From positions 434,001 to 498,000 of the forward strand of contig NZ_WLYX01000001.1 in the NCBI RefSeq assembly GCF_009707705.1: a stretch of DNA of 64,000 bases. Direction: 5' to 3'. Every line of letters starts with the position of its first letter. Position 1 is the first letter of the stretch. The position numbers were made by a program, and so were the translations under genes. The notes under the pieces are model-generated. The model was not told where the DNA came from. It worked only from the letters and a program-made list of their open reading frames with translations, and searched no databases. Shown one piece after another: positions 53,880 through 63,601 of the stretch. Source of the DNA: Paludibacterium denitrificans. Lineage in GTDB: Bacteria > Pseudomonadota > Gammaproteobacteria > Burkholderiales > Chromobacteriaceae.

Positions 53880-56800
53880 CATGTTTATCCGCATGGTTAT
53901 GTCTGGTGACGCCTCACCATTCCTGAAGGAAGTCGTTTCTGCTGAAAGCCGGTTCAAGGGCGCTTTGTCCGGCATGTCATCCCGTGCGGCTCGTATGGAG
54001 CTGTTTGATAAGCTGAAAGAGGACGCCAAGACTGCCGCCGCAGAGTTCTTCAAACTTAAAGAACAGACAAACTCGTACCAAGCGGCATTGGCTTAGCGCC
54101 CAGTGCCATTGCAAAAATTCCAGCAGGCCATGGCTGCAACCGAACTGGCTACCCGGCAAAGTGAGGTTGAGATAAGTCATCAGCGCTCGGCATTAAAACC
54201 GCTGGAAGAAGCCCTGAAAACCGCTACATCCGCCTATACCGGTATCCGTAAGGAAGCTATCCGGGCAGGTGGTACAGCGGAAGATTTTGCAGGGGAGATC
54301 GCACAGGCCAAACGGCAACTGGATATCGCCACTTCCGCGCTGAGTCAGCATAAAGCGGCGATGGAGAAAAGTGCTAGTGAGTACACCTCAAATAAGGAAG
54401 CACTGGCGGCCTACAAGTCCCAGTTGGTTTCTGTAGAGAAGCCAGTCAAGGACTTGGAAACCCAGCTGGCAGCCGCCAAGCGTCAGTTGGCCAAGGCTGA
54501 AACCCGTATGGGAAAGACCCGTGGCTCGTTGCAGGACATGCGCCATGAGCTGCAAGCAGCCGGGGTCGATACGAAGAACCTTGCTGCTGAGCAAGAGGCC
54601 ATGTCACAGCGTATTTCTGCCGTCATGAGCCGAATCAGTTCTGGTAAGAAGCTGGATGTCGCCCGATCAAATATCGGCACCCGTTCGGATAGCGATATCC
54701 AGCGGGAAATCGTGCAGATTCAGGCCTCTTATAATCGTCTGGCGCAATCTGGCTCCATGAGTATGGTGGAGCAAATCCGCGCGGCTCAGTCTGCCAAAGC
54801 AAAGATTGCTGAACTGAAGAATGAGATGTATGGGGAATTGCCTTCAACCAGTTTCCTGCATACGTCGGTGGGGAAAATTGCCGCCGTTACAACTTCCATC
54901 ATTTCGCTGACAGCTGCAATTGGCCTAACAAAAAGCATCCTGTCTACCGCTGGTGAGTTTGAGACTTTGCGAACTCAGCTGAACTCGGTAGAAAAGTCAG
55001 CAGACAGTGGTGCTCGTGCCTTCGAATATGTAAAGAATCTTGCTGTTTCCACGCCATATCAGGTTGATGGCCTGACAAAAGCCTATATCCGCCTGAAAAA
55101 CTTCGGGATTGACCCGACTCGCGGGTCGCTACAGGCATCCATTGACCAGTCTGCGGCGCTGGGTGGTAGTCAGGAGACGCTGGAGCGCATCACTTTGGCA
55201 TTAGGCCAAGCATGGTCGAAACAGAAGCTGCAGGGTGAGGAGGCCATGCAGCTCGTTGAAGCCGGTGTTCCGGTTTGGGATCTGCTTAGCCAGAAACTTG
55301 GCAAGAGTGCCGCCGAGTTGCAGACCATGGCCAGTAATGGACAGCTTGGTCGTGATGTCATCAAGGCATTGATGGATGCCATGGAGAAAAACTCCGCTGG
55401 GGCCGCCGCCGCGCAAATGAAAACGTGGAATGGCGTGGTGTCCAATGCTGTTGACCTGTGGAAGATGTTTCTTGATGAAATTGGTCAGGCTGGCCTGCTG
55501 GATTTTGCCAAGAAGGAAATCACTGATCTGACCGATACCCTGAACAAGATGAAGGAAACCGGCGATCTATCGAGACTTGCTCATGATATTGCTGATGCAA
55601 TCAAGATATTGGGTCAGGTTGCGATTGGTACGGCCCGCTTTCTTGTCGAGCATCGTAAGGCAATTGAGACGGTTCTCGCTGTCTATATCGGGTTTAAAGC
55701 AACGGGTGTTGTGGCCAATCTAATTGATGACCTCATCAAGATGTCTTCAAAGGCTAAGGATGCTTACGACTGGATAAAGAAAATTGGAGCAGCGGATTTT
55801 ACTGGCGGTAGTGCAGGCGGAATCAGTGGAACTGCAAAAAACTTACCGGTAAATGAAAAACAAGCCGTAAAAACTGTAGCCAGCTATGAAGGTGAGCAGT
55901 TTGCCAAGTCTGGATCAAAAGCCGCTGAAGAAAGTTTGATTAAAAATGCTGGTGCAGGGATTTCTAAAAATGGTAAGGAGGTTGTTGGTGGTGCAGTTGG
56001 AGTGGGTGCTGTAACCATTGCCACCAGTTTTTTAAAATCTCTTACCGGCCTTGCTATTGGTGCAGCAGGTGCTATTGCTCTTGGCGGTGTTGCATTTGCC
56101 GGTGCCTATCTCGTCGCACGACCATATCTCCAAGAACAGCTTAAAAAACTGGCCGATCGTAACAAGCTGATGCAGGACTATATCGACCTTCAGAATGATG
56201 CCGTAAAGCGAGACAGTTCTGGTCGAATTGGTTTTCATCCGGGTGAATATGCCACTGTCTATAGCCGTGATGATCTGGCTGGTATGACAAAGCCACAGCT
56301 TGATGACTATGGCAATGATCTGACTCGGTCGATGAAGATCAATGAAGTCAAAGCGAAACAAAGGGCTTCAACGGTTCGTGATCAGGGTGGTGATCCATCA
56401 AAAGATGCGGAGTATAAGGCGAATATTGCCGGGCAGGCCGAGTACAAAAAGGGGCTGGATGCGCTCAAGAAGTATATGGATGAGCGGATCAAGATCGAGG
56501 ATGCCTACACCAAGAGCGTTCAAGGCGTAAAAAACAGCCAGTTAGCTGTTTTGGCCGAATCGCTGGCCAAAGAGCAAAAGCTGTACGACAAGTACAACGA
56601 TCTGCTCAAGCAGGCCACCGACACCCGGTTGAAGCATCAGGACGCCTGGGCCGGTAAGAAAGGCACGGATCCGGCAGAAAAGGCCAAAGACCCGCAGGAC
56701 ATGGGGACGACAGACTTTTTTGAAGGTCAGGCTAAAGCCTCTTCCCTGTCCCGCAAGGCACAAGAAAGCCTCGCTACCTACAAGCAGTCCGGCAAAGATG

Positions 56801-57618
56801 AAGACCTGCGCAAGTACCAGCAAGACGCCGCCGCGGCGGAAAAGCAATTCCAGTCACTGTCTGATGTGATCGACAAGCTTCGTGAGGCAGGGAAGATCAC
56901 CAAGGGCGAATATGACTGGATGAACCAGAGCGCTGGCTCCTTGCAGGATGGCTTTGATGCCAAAACGGAAGGCGTTGCCAAAGACAAGCTGCAAGAAGTC
57001 ATGGCGAAGATCGAGTCGTTAAAGCAGGCCGCCGAGTCGGTGAAAAACCTGCAGATCGGCTTCGATACCGAAAAAGGCATGCGGGATCTGGATAGCTTGA
57101 TGGCCAGTTTTGAGCAAGCCGCGCGCCAGCGACCCATCCAGATCCCGACGCAATTTGTCGGGCCGGATGGGAAGTACCTGACGGATGCCCGCAAGGATCT
57201 TGGCTTGCTTACCACGCCCTATTCCCTGCCGACCATTCAGGCCAATGCCGAGGGTGGGTTGATTTCTGGCCCGGGTACGGGGACGTCAGACAGCATCCTG
57301 TCTCGCCTATCCAACGGTGAGTTTGTGATGACAGCATCGGCCGTCGGCCATTACGGCCCCGAGCTAATGGAGGCGATCAACCAACGCCGGTTGCCTAAGT
57401 TTGCTACCGGTGGACTGGTCGGGTCTCTCCCATCCCTCACTGACAACCTGAACCTTCCGGATCCGGAGCGGTTGTCGCGACCGGCGACACCGGCAGCGCT
57501 GACGCCCATCAACATTCATCTTCCGGGAATCAGTGACCCGGTGACGATGCACGGCAGTGAGGATGCCGTCAGCCAGCTGACCGCTGCCGCCCGGATGCTC
57601 AATCTCAAACAGGGATAA
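53866..57618 (+). pseudogene. Tail tape measure protein, one stop near the start
   Basis: About 1250 residues. It starts MASNDMFIRMVMSGDASPFL, then long coiled coil, two hydrophobic stretches near residues 340-360 (AAVTTSIISLTAAIGLTKSI) and 710-740, the tape-measure core motif TLRTQLNSVEKSADSGARAF, EEAMQLVEAGVPVWDLLSQKLG, and the end GGLISGPGTGTSDSILSRLSNGEFVMTA. TAG at 54094 interrupts after AALA; the site GCTTAGC again suggests GCCAGC plus a compensating base, giving ALASAQ. Length dictates a tail of roughly 190 nm by the usual 1.5 angstrom rule. Confidence 0.9.
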
Positions 57619-57621
57619 CGC

Positions 57622-58032
57622 ATGAATGACCAAACCTTGATGCTGGATGGGGTGCCGATCCCCATCCCGGCAGGGTTAGACCTGTCCCAAAGCTATGAAG
57701 AAATCGGTGGCAAAACCCTGCTCCGCACGCGCTCTGGCAAGGCAGTATCGCAAGCGCGTTGGAAGCGGTTAAAGACGACGGTGCAAGGTGGGGGCTGGAT
57801 ACCGGCGCCGCTGGCCGGACTGGATACAGCCGTCCCTCACACACTGGACTGCATCGTTCCGCGTGTCGTTCCGATCGGAACTGTCGTGAGCGAACGGCCG
57901 GATCTTCCAGGGGTTGAGATGGAAGGCGGCTACCAGTATTGGCCGCGGCTGACCGGCTATCTCACGGTCAACGATAGCGGTGATGTGCGGAATGCCGGGT
58001 ATACCTGGTCGATCACGCTTGAGGAGGAATAA
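57622..58032 (+). CDS. Hypothetical tail protein, 136 residues
   Basis: MNDQTLMLDGVPIPIPAGLD, then RTRSGKAVSQARWKRLKTTVQGGGWIPAPLAGLD and GYLTVNDSGDVRNAGYTWSITLEEE. Beta-rich with an Ala/Gly middle, placed just after the tape measure; looks like a tail-tip or baseplate component. No recognised family. Confidence 0.6.
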   Translation: MNDQTLMLDGVPIPIPAGLDLSQSYEEIGGKTLLRTRSGKAVSQARWKRLKTTVQGGGWIPAPLAGLDTAVPHTLDCIVPRVVPIGTVVSERPDLPGVEMEGGYQYWPRLTGYLTVNDSGDVRNAGYTWSITLEEE

Positions 58033-58061
58033 AACAAGCCCCGGTTCTCGGGGCTTGTTTC
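58033..58061. terminator. Terminator between tail gene and HicAB
   Basis: AACAAGCCCCG...CGGGGCTTGTT symmetric stem with T-run to the right. It serves the convergent tail and hicB transcripts. Confidence 0.8.
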
Positions 58062-58478
58062 TTACAGATCGACGGTTTTACCAACGATGCCTTTGCCCAG
58101 ATGGCGCAGGGCTTCTTCGATCAAGTTCACCTTGGACTGGTGGCGAGGATCAAGAATCCGCTCGATCTGTGGATTGGCCCAGCCTGTCATCCTGGCCAGA
58201 TCGACCTTACGGACACCTTTCTCAATCATGGCGTTGTGTAGCAACACTTTTAGCGAGGCCATGATGGGGAGCGCGATAAAGTCCTCGCCATGCGATGCCG
58301 GGACGGGAAACGACTTTCTGTCATCCTGATAGATCATGAAAGCCGTCAGCAAGGCGTCCGTCGCATGCTGTAGTGCTTCTTCCCTGTCTGCTCCATAGGT
58401 CAGGGCTTCAGGAACGTCCGGAAATTCAACATTCACGCCATCTTCATCGGTGGTTAATTTAACCGAATATCTCAACAT
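58062..58478 (-). CDS. hicB: HicB-family antitoxin with C-terminal HTH, 138 residues
   Basis: LRYSVKLTTDEDGVNVEFPD and YGADREEALQHATDALLTAF form the HicB RNase-H-like fold. HNAMIEKGVRKVDLARMTGW and NPQIERILDPRHQSKVNLIEEAL form an HTH that binds the operator. It neutralises HicA and autoregulates the operon. Order hicA-hicB, minus strand, opposite to the surrounding tail genes. Confidence 0.92.
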   Translation of the reverse strand: MLRYSVKLTTDEDGVNVEFPDVPEALTYGADREEALQHATDALLTAFMIYQDDRKSFPVPASHGEDFIALPIMASLKVLLHNAMIEKGVRKVDLARMTGWANPQIERILDPRHQSKVNLIEEALRHLGKGIVGKTVDL

Positions 58479-58528
58479 TTCTTGCCTTTCGTCGGGCGGA
58501 TGATAGAGGGGCTTTTGCCCCTCCCTTG

Positions 58529-58708
58529 TTACTTGAGTCCTAGTGCTTTCTTAACCCCTCTGGCCGTTCCGTTTGCGATTTCTTTGCCTTTATGGTTTGG
58601 CACTGCAATCGATCGGCCATTTAGCGTTGCAATCAGGTGGCTTCCTTTACCGGGCTTCATCGTGACGCCCTGCTGTTGTAGCCACTTGATGAACTCACTG
58701 TTTTTCAT
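58529..58708 (-). CDS. hicA: HicA-family mRNA interferase toxin, 59 residues
   Basis: MKNSEFIKWLQQQGVTMKPG followed by KGSHLIATLNGRSIAVPNHK and EIANGTARGVKKALGLK. The dsRBD-like fold carries the catalytic His in GSHLI. The ATG at 58708 has AGGACGG upstream; a longer frame to 58801 would cross the operator palindromes and is rejected. Confidence 0.92.
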   Translation of the reverse strand: MKNSEFIKWLQQQGVTMKPGKGSHLIATLNGRSIAVPNHKGKEIANGTARGVKKALGLK

Positions 58709-58741
58709 CCGTCCTCCATGCTGTTCGTCATGGGTTAATGA

Positions 58742-58790
58742 TAACACATGTGTTACTTTTAGCAAGACAAAAATAACAGAAATGTTATTT
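58742..58790 (-). promoter_or_regulatory. HicAB promoter with two palindromic operators
   Basis: TAACACATGTGTTA at 58742-58755 is a perfect palindrome; AAATAACAGAAATGTTATTT at 58771-58790 is a second, nearly perfect one. A minus-strand TTGTCT-18-TGTTAT promoter spans the first. HicB-type antitoxins bind such palindromes. Confidence 0.6.
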
Positions 58791-58812
58791 TTTATTGCCA
58801 CAGGAAATTGCC

Positions 58813-59447
58813 ATGTCTCTGCTCCCGAATGATGCGTATTCCCCGCTTACCCATGCTATTAGCGGACGGTCTATTTATCTGGATGGGTGGGAAACCACGC
58901 TAGCAGCTGACTGGACGCCAAACGGCATGAGCAGTGCCGTTCTGACTGACTGGATCGGTCTGGATACCCAGCTAAAAATGCGGCCCGGTACCACTGCCAC
59001 CGTGGTGATCGAGTGGGACAGCGAAGATGGCACGACCTATCGTCGTCCCTTCTCGCTATATGCCGAAGGCGATGTTATCCGCTGGGGTGACATGCCGGAT
59101 ATGGCGACCGGTGCAGTATCCGATGCCAGCATGACGATTCCATCAGGAAGCCGGGTATACCTGCCGCTGATGGCCGCTGATATGCAGCTGCTGGCTAACC
59201 GGTCTCCCGAGTGCATCACCTATGTCATCAACAATGGGACATGGGCCTGCATTGGCGGGTTTAGCCCGTATATGATGAATCCAGACGGCTCTGGCTTTCA
59301 GCTGCTTAAGCAGTAGAAAGTGGTGATAGCGGGCTGATTGTTCTGTGCTACTACACTGCCGCTGGGTATGTCGTACTGCAAACCACAAAACTAACGGGTG
59401 AAACAGTCTGGTTTGATGCATCGGGAAGCGTTGGAGTCGTCTCATGA
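58813..59447 (+). pseudogene. Hypothetical tail protein, about 211 residues, frameshifted
   Basis: MSLLPNDAYSPLTHAISGRS, then MRPGTTATVVIEWDSEDGTT, IPSGSRVYLPLMAADMQLLA and MNPDGSGFQL. At 59304 GCTTAAGC corrects to GCCAGC, giving PAVESGDSGLIVLCYYTAAGY and the end ASGSVGVVS at 59447; the corrected length is a multiple of three. Its TGA overlaps the next ATG. Tail-tip component by position; family not recognised. Confidence 0.6.
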
Positions 59448-61593
59448 TGTTCGGCCTGACTACGCTTGGCCAAGCGCCTTTTGGCACAGCTGGCGGCGAA
59501 TCCATTACCGGTGAAACGGTATCCCTTCCGGTATCGGTGACGGTCAGCCATGCCGTCAGTGACTATGCCGGAGCCCGGGATATCCGTGTCCAGCTGGGTG
59601 GTGCCGACGTTTCGGACCGGATCACCGGTGAGGTGGTCATCGAGGCGGAAGAGTCGATGTCTCGTGTTGCCTCGCTCAAGCTGGTCTCGCAGGGTGACAC
59701 GCTGGCTGGGCTGGCTGGGGCGTCGTTGCGGATTGAAGTCAAGCCAACAGCCGCTTCCGCGTGGGTGCGGCGTTTTACCGGAACCGTTGCGGTACCGGAT
59801 TTCGATCCTGACAACGGCTTGATCACGCTGCATGCGACGGATGGCCGTCGTGACATGCTGGCCGGATCCAGTCGTGCGGATATCGATGCGCTGATTGGTG
59901 GTTACTGGTCGCGTGCGGTGTTTCCACGCTATGCCGACAGCTTGCAGTACGCCAATGACCGGTTGTCCACCGTCGCGGCCGCACTGGATCTGGATGTCTA
60001 TGGCAATCCCCGCCTGACACCGTGGGCGGGCTTGTCGCCAAGTCTGGTGGTGACGGATGCGCAGGTGCTGGATGGGTCGCTAACCATCCATCCTGTTGCC
60101 CGGCAGTCCGTCATCAACTGCATCACCAACGATAACAAGTCAGTGCAAGATATCCGCACCACGTCGATCTGCCAGCTGTCAGACGGTAAAGCCGTCACGA
60201 TGGCAACCATGCCGACGATCAGCGGCACGGCTGTTCCCGGCATGACCATCACGGTGGAGCTGGCCGGGCAAAAGCTGGCAGCAGTGGCTGGTGCCGGTGG
60301 GGCTTGGTCGGTCAAGGTGGCGAAGCCACTGGCTGATGGTCGGTATACCCCGAAAGTGACACTGACCTCTGGCGCCGTCTCATGCGTGATGTGGGGCACG
60401 CCATTCCGTGTAGCGCGTGACGGTAAAGGTTCGGCCGTCACCGGTGAGTCTGCCCGGGAGGTGGTAACCGACTGCTCATTCCAGTATCGCTACCCTCGCC
60501 TGCACGAGTACCGCCGCACCTATACCTGGTCAATGGGCATGAGCTATGCCGAGTACGCCAAAGGGAATAACGGCAAGCCGTACAAGCTACCGGAGAAGTC
60601 GCTGTTCAAGTCAGCGGTCGAGAGTAGTGGCTGGAAATTACTATCCGAGTTCTACACGCCGCCGCTACAGGGTGGTGTCCACTATGTCGGGTATATAGAT
60701 AGCAGTGGCAACGTCCATTCTGGCGATACGGTGCCAGATGATGCCGTGGCGGTGCTGAAGTACAACAACGATTACACCGGCAAGCCTGAAGACGATCCGC
60801 GCTGCGAGTCGGCGGTGATCGCCATCGCCAAGCGGATAGTCCAGACCCTGACCGAGCGCTGGCGCATTACCGTGACGGCACCGGACAGCATTGCTGCGCT
60901 GGGTAACCTCAAGCAGCAGGGGCAGACCGCGTCACTGGATGCCACCGGTGGCTTTGACGCCTCGGCGTGGGTCGACTCGACGACGATGCTTCCTGACGTC
61001 AAAAACACCTCTGCGGATCTGGTTGATCTGGCCGGGGCGAGCCGAGCGGATGCCACATTGGCACTGCAAACGCTGGCGGCCATCGCCCGACGCAAAATTC
61101 TGCTTTCGCACCGGGCCACGCGCGTGAAGTTTGGTTTGCCCGCCAACCCGGTTGTGGATCTGGATCGTGCGATTCATGTCGACAGTGCGGTGCTGGGGGC
61201 GACCGGTAAGGTTTACCGGCTGACCGAGCATTACGATCTTTCTGCTTAAGCTAAGGCCACCGTTGAGGTGGAGCTGGCCGTCTCCGGGCTGATTGGTCTT
61301 AAGCTACAGCGGAGTCTGACCCGCTGGATGCGCCGGATATGGCTTCCCTGCCCAACCTTTCACAGAATGACACCGCTGACCTTGGCACATGCCCGGAAGG
61401 CAATGGTGGCTACAGTGACAGCACGACCGGGTACGTGACCGGTGCCAGTGGTGACGCGTCATCAGGCTATCCGCATGAGGTGGCCATTGCCGTGCCGACC
61501 ATACCGGTCTTTGTCACCGATGCTGTCGAGCGCGAGCTTGATTACACCGTCAAGGTAGCGATTCCTGTTGATGAGATGGAGATTCGTGCATGA
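59444..61593 (+). pseudogene. Large tail-tip / baseplate protein, about 715 residues, three corrections
   Basis: MMFGLTTLGQAPFGTAGGES, RVQLGGADVSDRITGEVVIE, FTGTVAVPDFDPDNGLITLHATDGRRDML, then a YTWSMGMSYAEYAKGNNG region and RILLSHRATRVKFGL-like segments, ending VKVAIPVDEMEIRA. At 61244, 61251 and 61298 the words become GCCAGC, CCAGG and CCAGC, and the changes (+2, +1, +2) explain the length exactly, restoring SASQATVEVELAVSGLIGPATAESD. It resembles hub/tail-tip proteins by position and beta-rich composition. Confidence 0.65.
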
Positions 61594-61942
61594 GCCTGAC
61601 CTTTGGTTTCTATCAGGATGAGGCGCGCCACCAACCGCTGGACAGCCTGGTGCTGTCTGGCGGTGCCTGCCGCCGGTATGGGTGGGAACAGATGGCAGCA
61701 AAACGGCCCTGCCAGCGGTGGATAGCCGCATAGACGTTCAAGCTATCGCCGCGGCGCCCTTGCCTGAGACGTCAATCCGATTGGCCTCCTCGCTGTCAGG
61801 ACTATCTAGTGGTGGCCAGACGCTATCCCTCGGACAGGTGGTATCCGGCATGCAACCGCTGTGGGTGCAGATCGATGATTCCGGACTGGACGATGGCGAG
61901 TACCAACTGACACTGCAAAGCAATCTGATCTACGAGGTGTGA
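61590..61942 (+). pseudogene. Hypothetical tail protein, about 117 residues, frameshifted
   Basis: MSLTFGFYQDEARHQPLDSL, then RYGWEQ or, after an indel near 61680, VGTDGSKTALPAVDSRIDVQ, SGMQPLWVQIDDSGLDDGEY and LTLQSNLIYEV. The second part is a beta-sandwich-like accessory domain, with Q-S-N-L-I-Y ending. ATG overlaps the preceding stop. Not recognised. Confidence 0.55.
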
Positions 61943-61943
61943 C

Positions 61944-62311
61944 ATGGCGCGCATGAGTGCACAAGACGCTGCTGAGGTGGCCAAGGCACTGGGACGGCAA
62001 GATCAGCCGGGCGGCTCTACGCTTCCGGTTCCTCCTGCTGGCCCGGGTGGCATACCGGGTGGGATTTTTAGAGGGAAGAAACAGGAAGGGACTGCCGTCA
62101 TTCCATCGCAAGGGCTGGCGGCCACCTATGTCGAGACTGGCCGCACCTACGGTGAAGAAGCCTCTGCCACGATGTTTTTCAGCAGCGATGGCATGTTCCG
62201 TATTGGGTCCGTGCCGCTCAAAACACTGACGATAGCCGAGTCCAATAGTAATGGCGGTGCTGTCGGTAGCAACGTCAAAATCACGTTTACCGGAGAGGCG
62301 CTTAAGCATGA
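61944..62311 (+). pseudogene. Hypothetical tail protein, about 122 residues, frameshifted
   Basis: MARMSAQDAAEVAKALGRQD, a Pro/Gly-rich linker, VIPSQGLAATYVETGRTYGE, then FSSDGMFRIGSVPLKTLTI. At 62300 GCTTAAGC corrects to GCCAGC, ending the protein at GEAPA with a TGA overlapping the ATG of the next gene. Without this correction the frame would wrongly run to 62399. Not recognised; tail position. Confidence 0.55.
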
Positions 62312-63558
62312 TGACAAAACCGGTCAAGCTGGGCTTCTTTGGTGGGTTGATTACCGGTCGGAAGACAGACGGAACCGGCACCTTTATCCGCCAGATTGAT
62401 GGAAAAAACTTTCCATGTTCAAGCCTGTCAAGCTATGCGCCGTTTTCCCCAAAAATCGTGGATGGCGTAGTTACGGGTGGCGGGGTACCGGCCTACATCA
62501 ATGAAATTGAGATCCCGAACGCGCCGCACAACGTCGATCAGGCTCGCCAGACAGTCTGGGGCAGTGGCCCAACACTAGGGGTGTATACCAATAAAACCCT
62601 GTTTTGCAACTGGCTGGACTATGTCGGATGGCTGGTCCCGATTGGGCTGGGTGAGGTGATCTGGGTAGCTCTGCCGGGTGGCTGTGGCATGGCGTCCCAG
62701 ATCGGGCATGACAAAGCCCCTGCTATCACGATCACCTATACCGGTGATGAGCCACCGGCCAAGCCAAAATGGGTGACGGCCTCAAAGGATGGCCGAAAGG
62801 CCGTGCTATTTGGCGATAATGCCTTTTACGACGTGGCGGTGAACGTGATCAAGCTTACAGGCGTGGTCAACAGCGGGACGACCAGTACCGTCCGCTATGA
62901 GGTTACGATGACCCTCACAAAAGAAACCCGGATCAATACCATCATCGGACATATCATTGCCAAAAATTCTGGAATCATTACACCTGTCACTATCCGGGGA
63001 TACCTGCAAGATCCCCAAAAAATTGACTCAGTTACGCTAAATGACTACGCGGATTATGGTGGTGAATTATGGAGAAGCTATGACGTTTATCGGGTTCACG
63101 ACCGGGCGGACTATCTAATCGGTGGTGATGTTTTTGTGTCATTTGAAACCGAGCGGGTCGGTCTTTCATTGCTACCTGAATTAACTCATGAGAACGCAAT
63201 CAACATGACGCGGGATAGCTATATGCAGACCAAAGACTATTACAACACCTTGGTTACGGCCTCTGTTCTTGGAAACCAAGTCTTCAATAAAGAGAAGTTC
63301 CCCTACACCAGTGAAATGGATGTCAATGTTAATGTGGTGCCGGGGAACGTTATCGATATTCGGATTAGAGAATACGACCCCATTGTCGTAGCCCTCTATG
63401 ATCGAAGCGTTATCTTCATGAACGGCGAGACCAGAACCGTCTATGACGACTCGAACACCATCAAGAAAGGGAGCAACCCCACTAATCTTAGGGCGGTATC
63501 ACCCGACAAGATATACCTGTCGGATGACCCCAAGGATATGAGCTGCTTTTTTGTGTAA
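62308..63558 (+). CDS. Hypothetical tail fibre/tip protein, 416 residues
   Basis: MMTKPVKLGFFGGLITGRKT, then FAPFSPKIVDGVV-like SYAPFSPKIVDGVVTGGG, ALPGGCGMASQIGHDK, YEVTMTLTKETRINTIIGHI and YTSEMDVNVNVVPGNVIDIR, ending KIYLSDDPKDMSCFFV. It is Gly/Tyr/Asp-rich and beta-strand-rich. A clean frame with ATGA coupling upstream. Last tail gene seen; receptor binding is inference. The start could also be the second Met. Confidence 0.65.
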   Translation: MMTKPVKLGFFGGLITGRKTDGTGTFIRQIDGKNFPCSSLSSYAPFSPKIVDGVVTGGGVPAYINEIEIPNAPHNVDQARQTVWGSGPTLGVYTNKTLFCNWLDYVGWLVPIGLGEVIWVALPGGCGMASQIGHDKAPAITITYTGDEPPAKPKWVTASKDGRKAVLFGDNAFYDVAVNVIKLTGVVNSGTTSTVRYEVTMTLTKETRINTIIGHIIAKNSGIITPVTIRGYLQDPQKIDSVTLNDYADYGGELWRSYDVYRVHDRADYLIGGDVFVSFETERVGLSLLPELTHENAINMTRDSYMQTKDYYNTLVTASVLGNQVFNKEKFPYTSEMDVNVNVVPGNVIDIRIREYDPIVVALYDRSVIFMNGETRTVYDDSNTIKKGSNPTNLRAVSPDKIYLSDDPKDMSCFFV

Positions 63559-63601
63559 GAAAGACTGTTAGGTGACGAATGGTGTTCGTTGCAGTGCAAC
63601 G

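Noticed and set aside
58709..58801. A longer start for HicA
   Set aside because: It would run through the palindromic operators and adds residues foreign to the family.
1384..62307. GCTTAAGC words as footprints of a transposon or restriction-site insertion
   Set aside because: The changes are +2, +1 or 0 bases, have no target duplication, and always replace a CCAG/CCAA word; a read or consensus error fits better.
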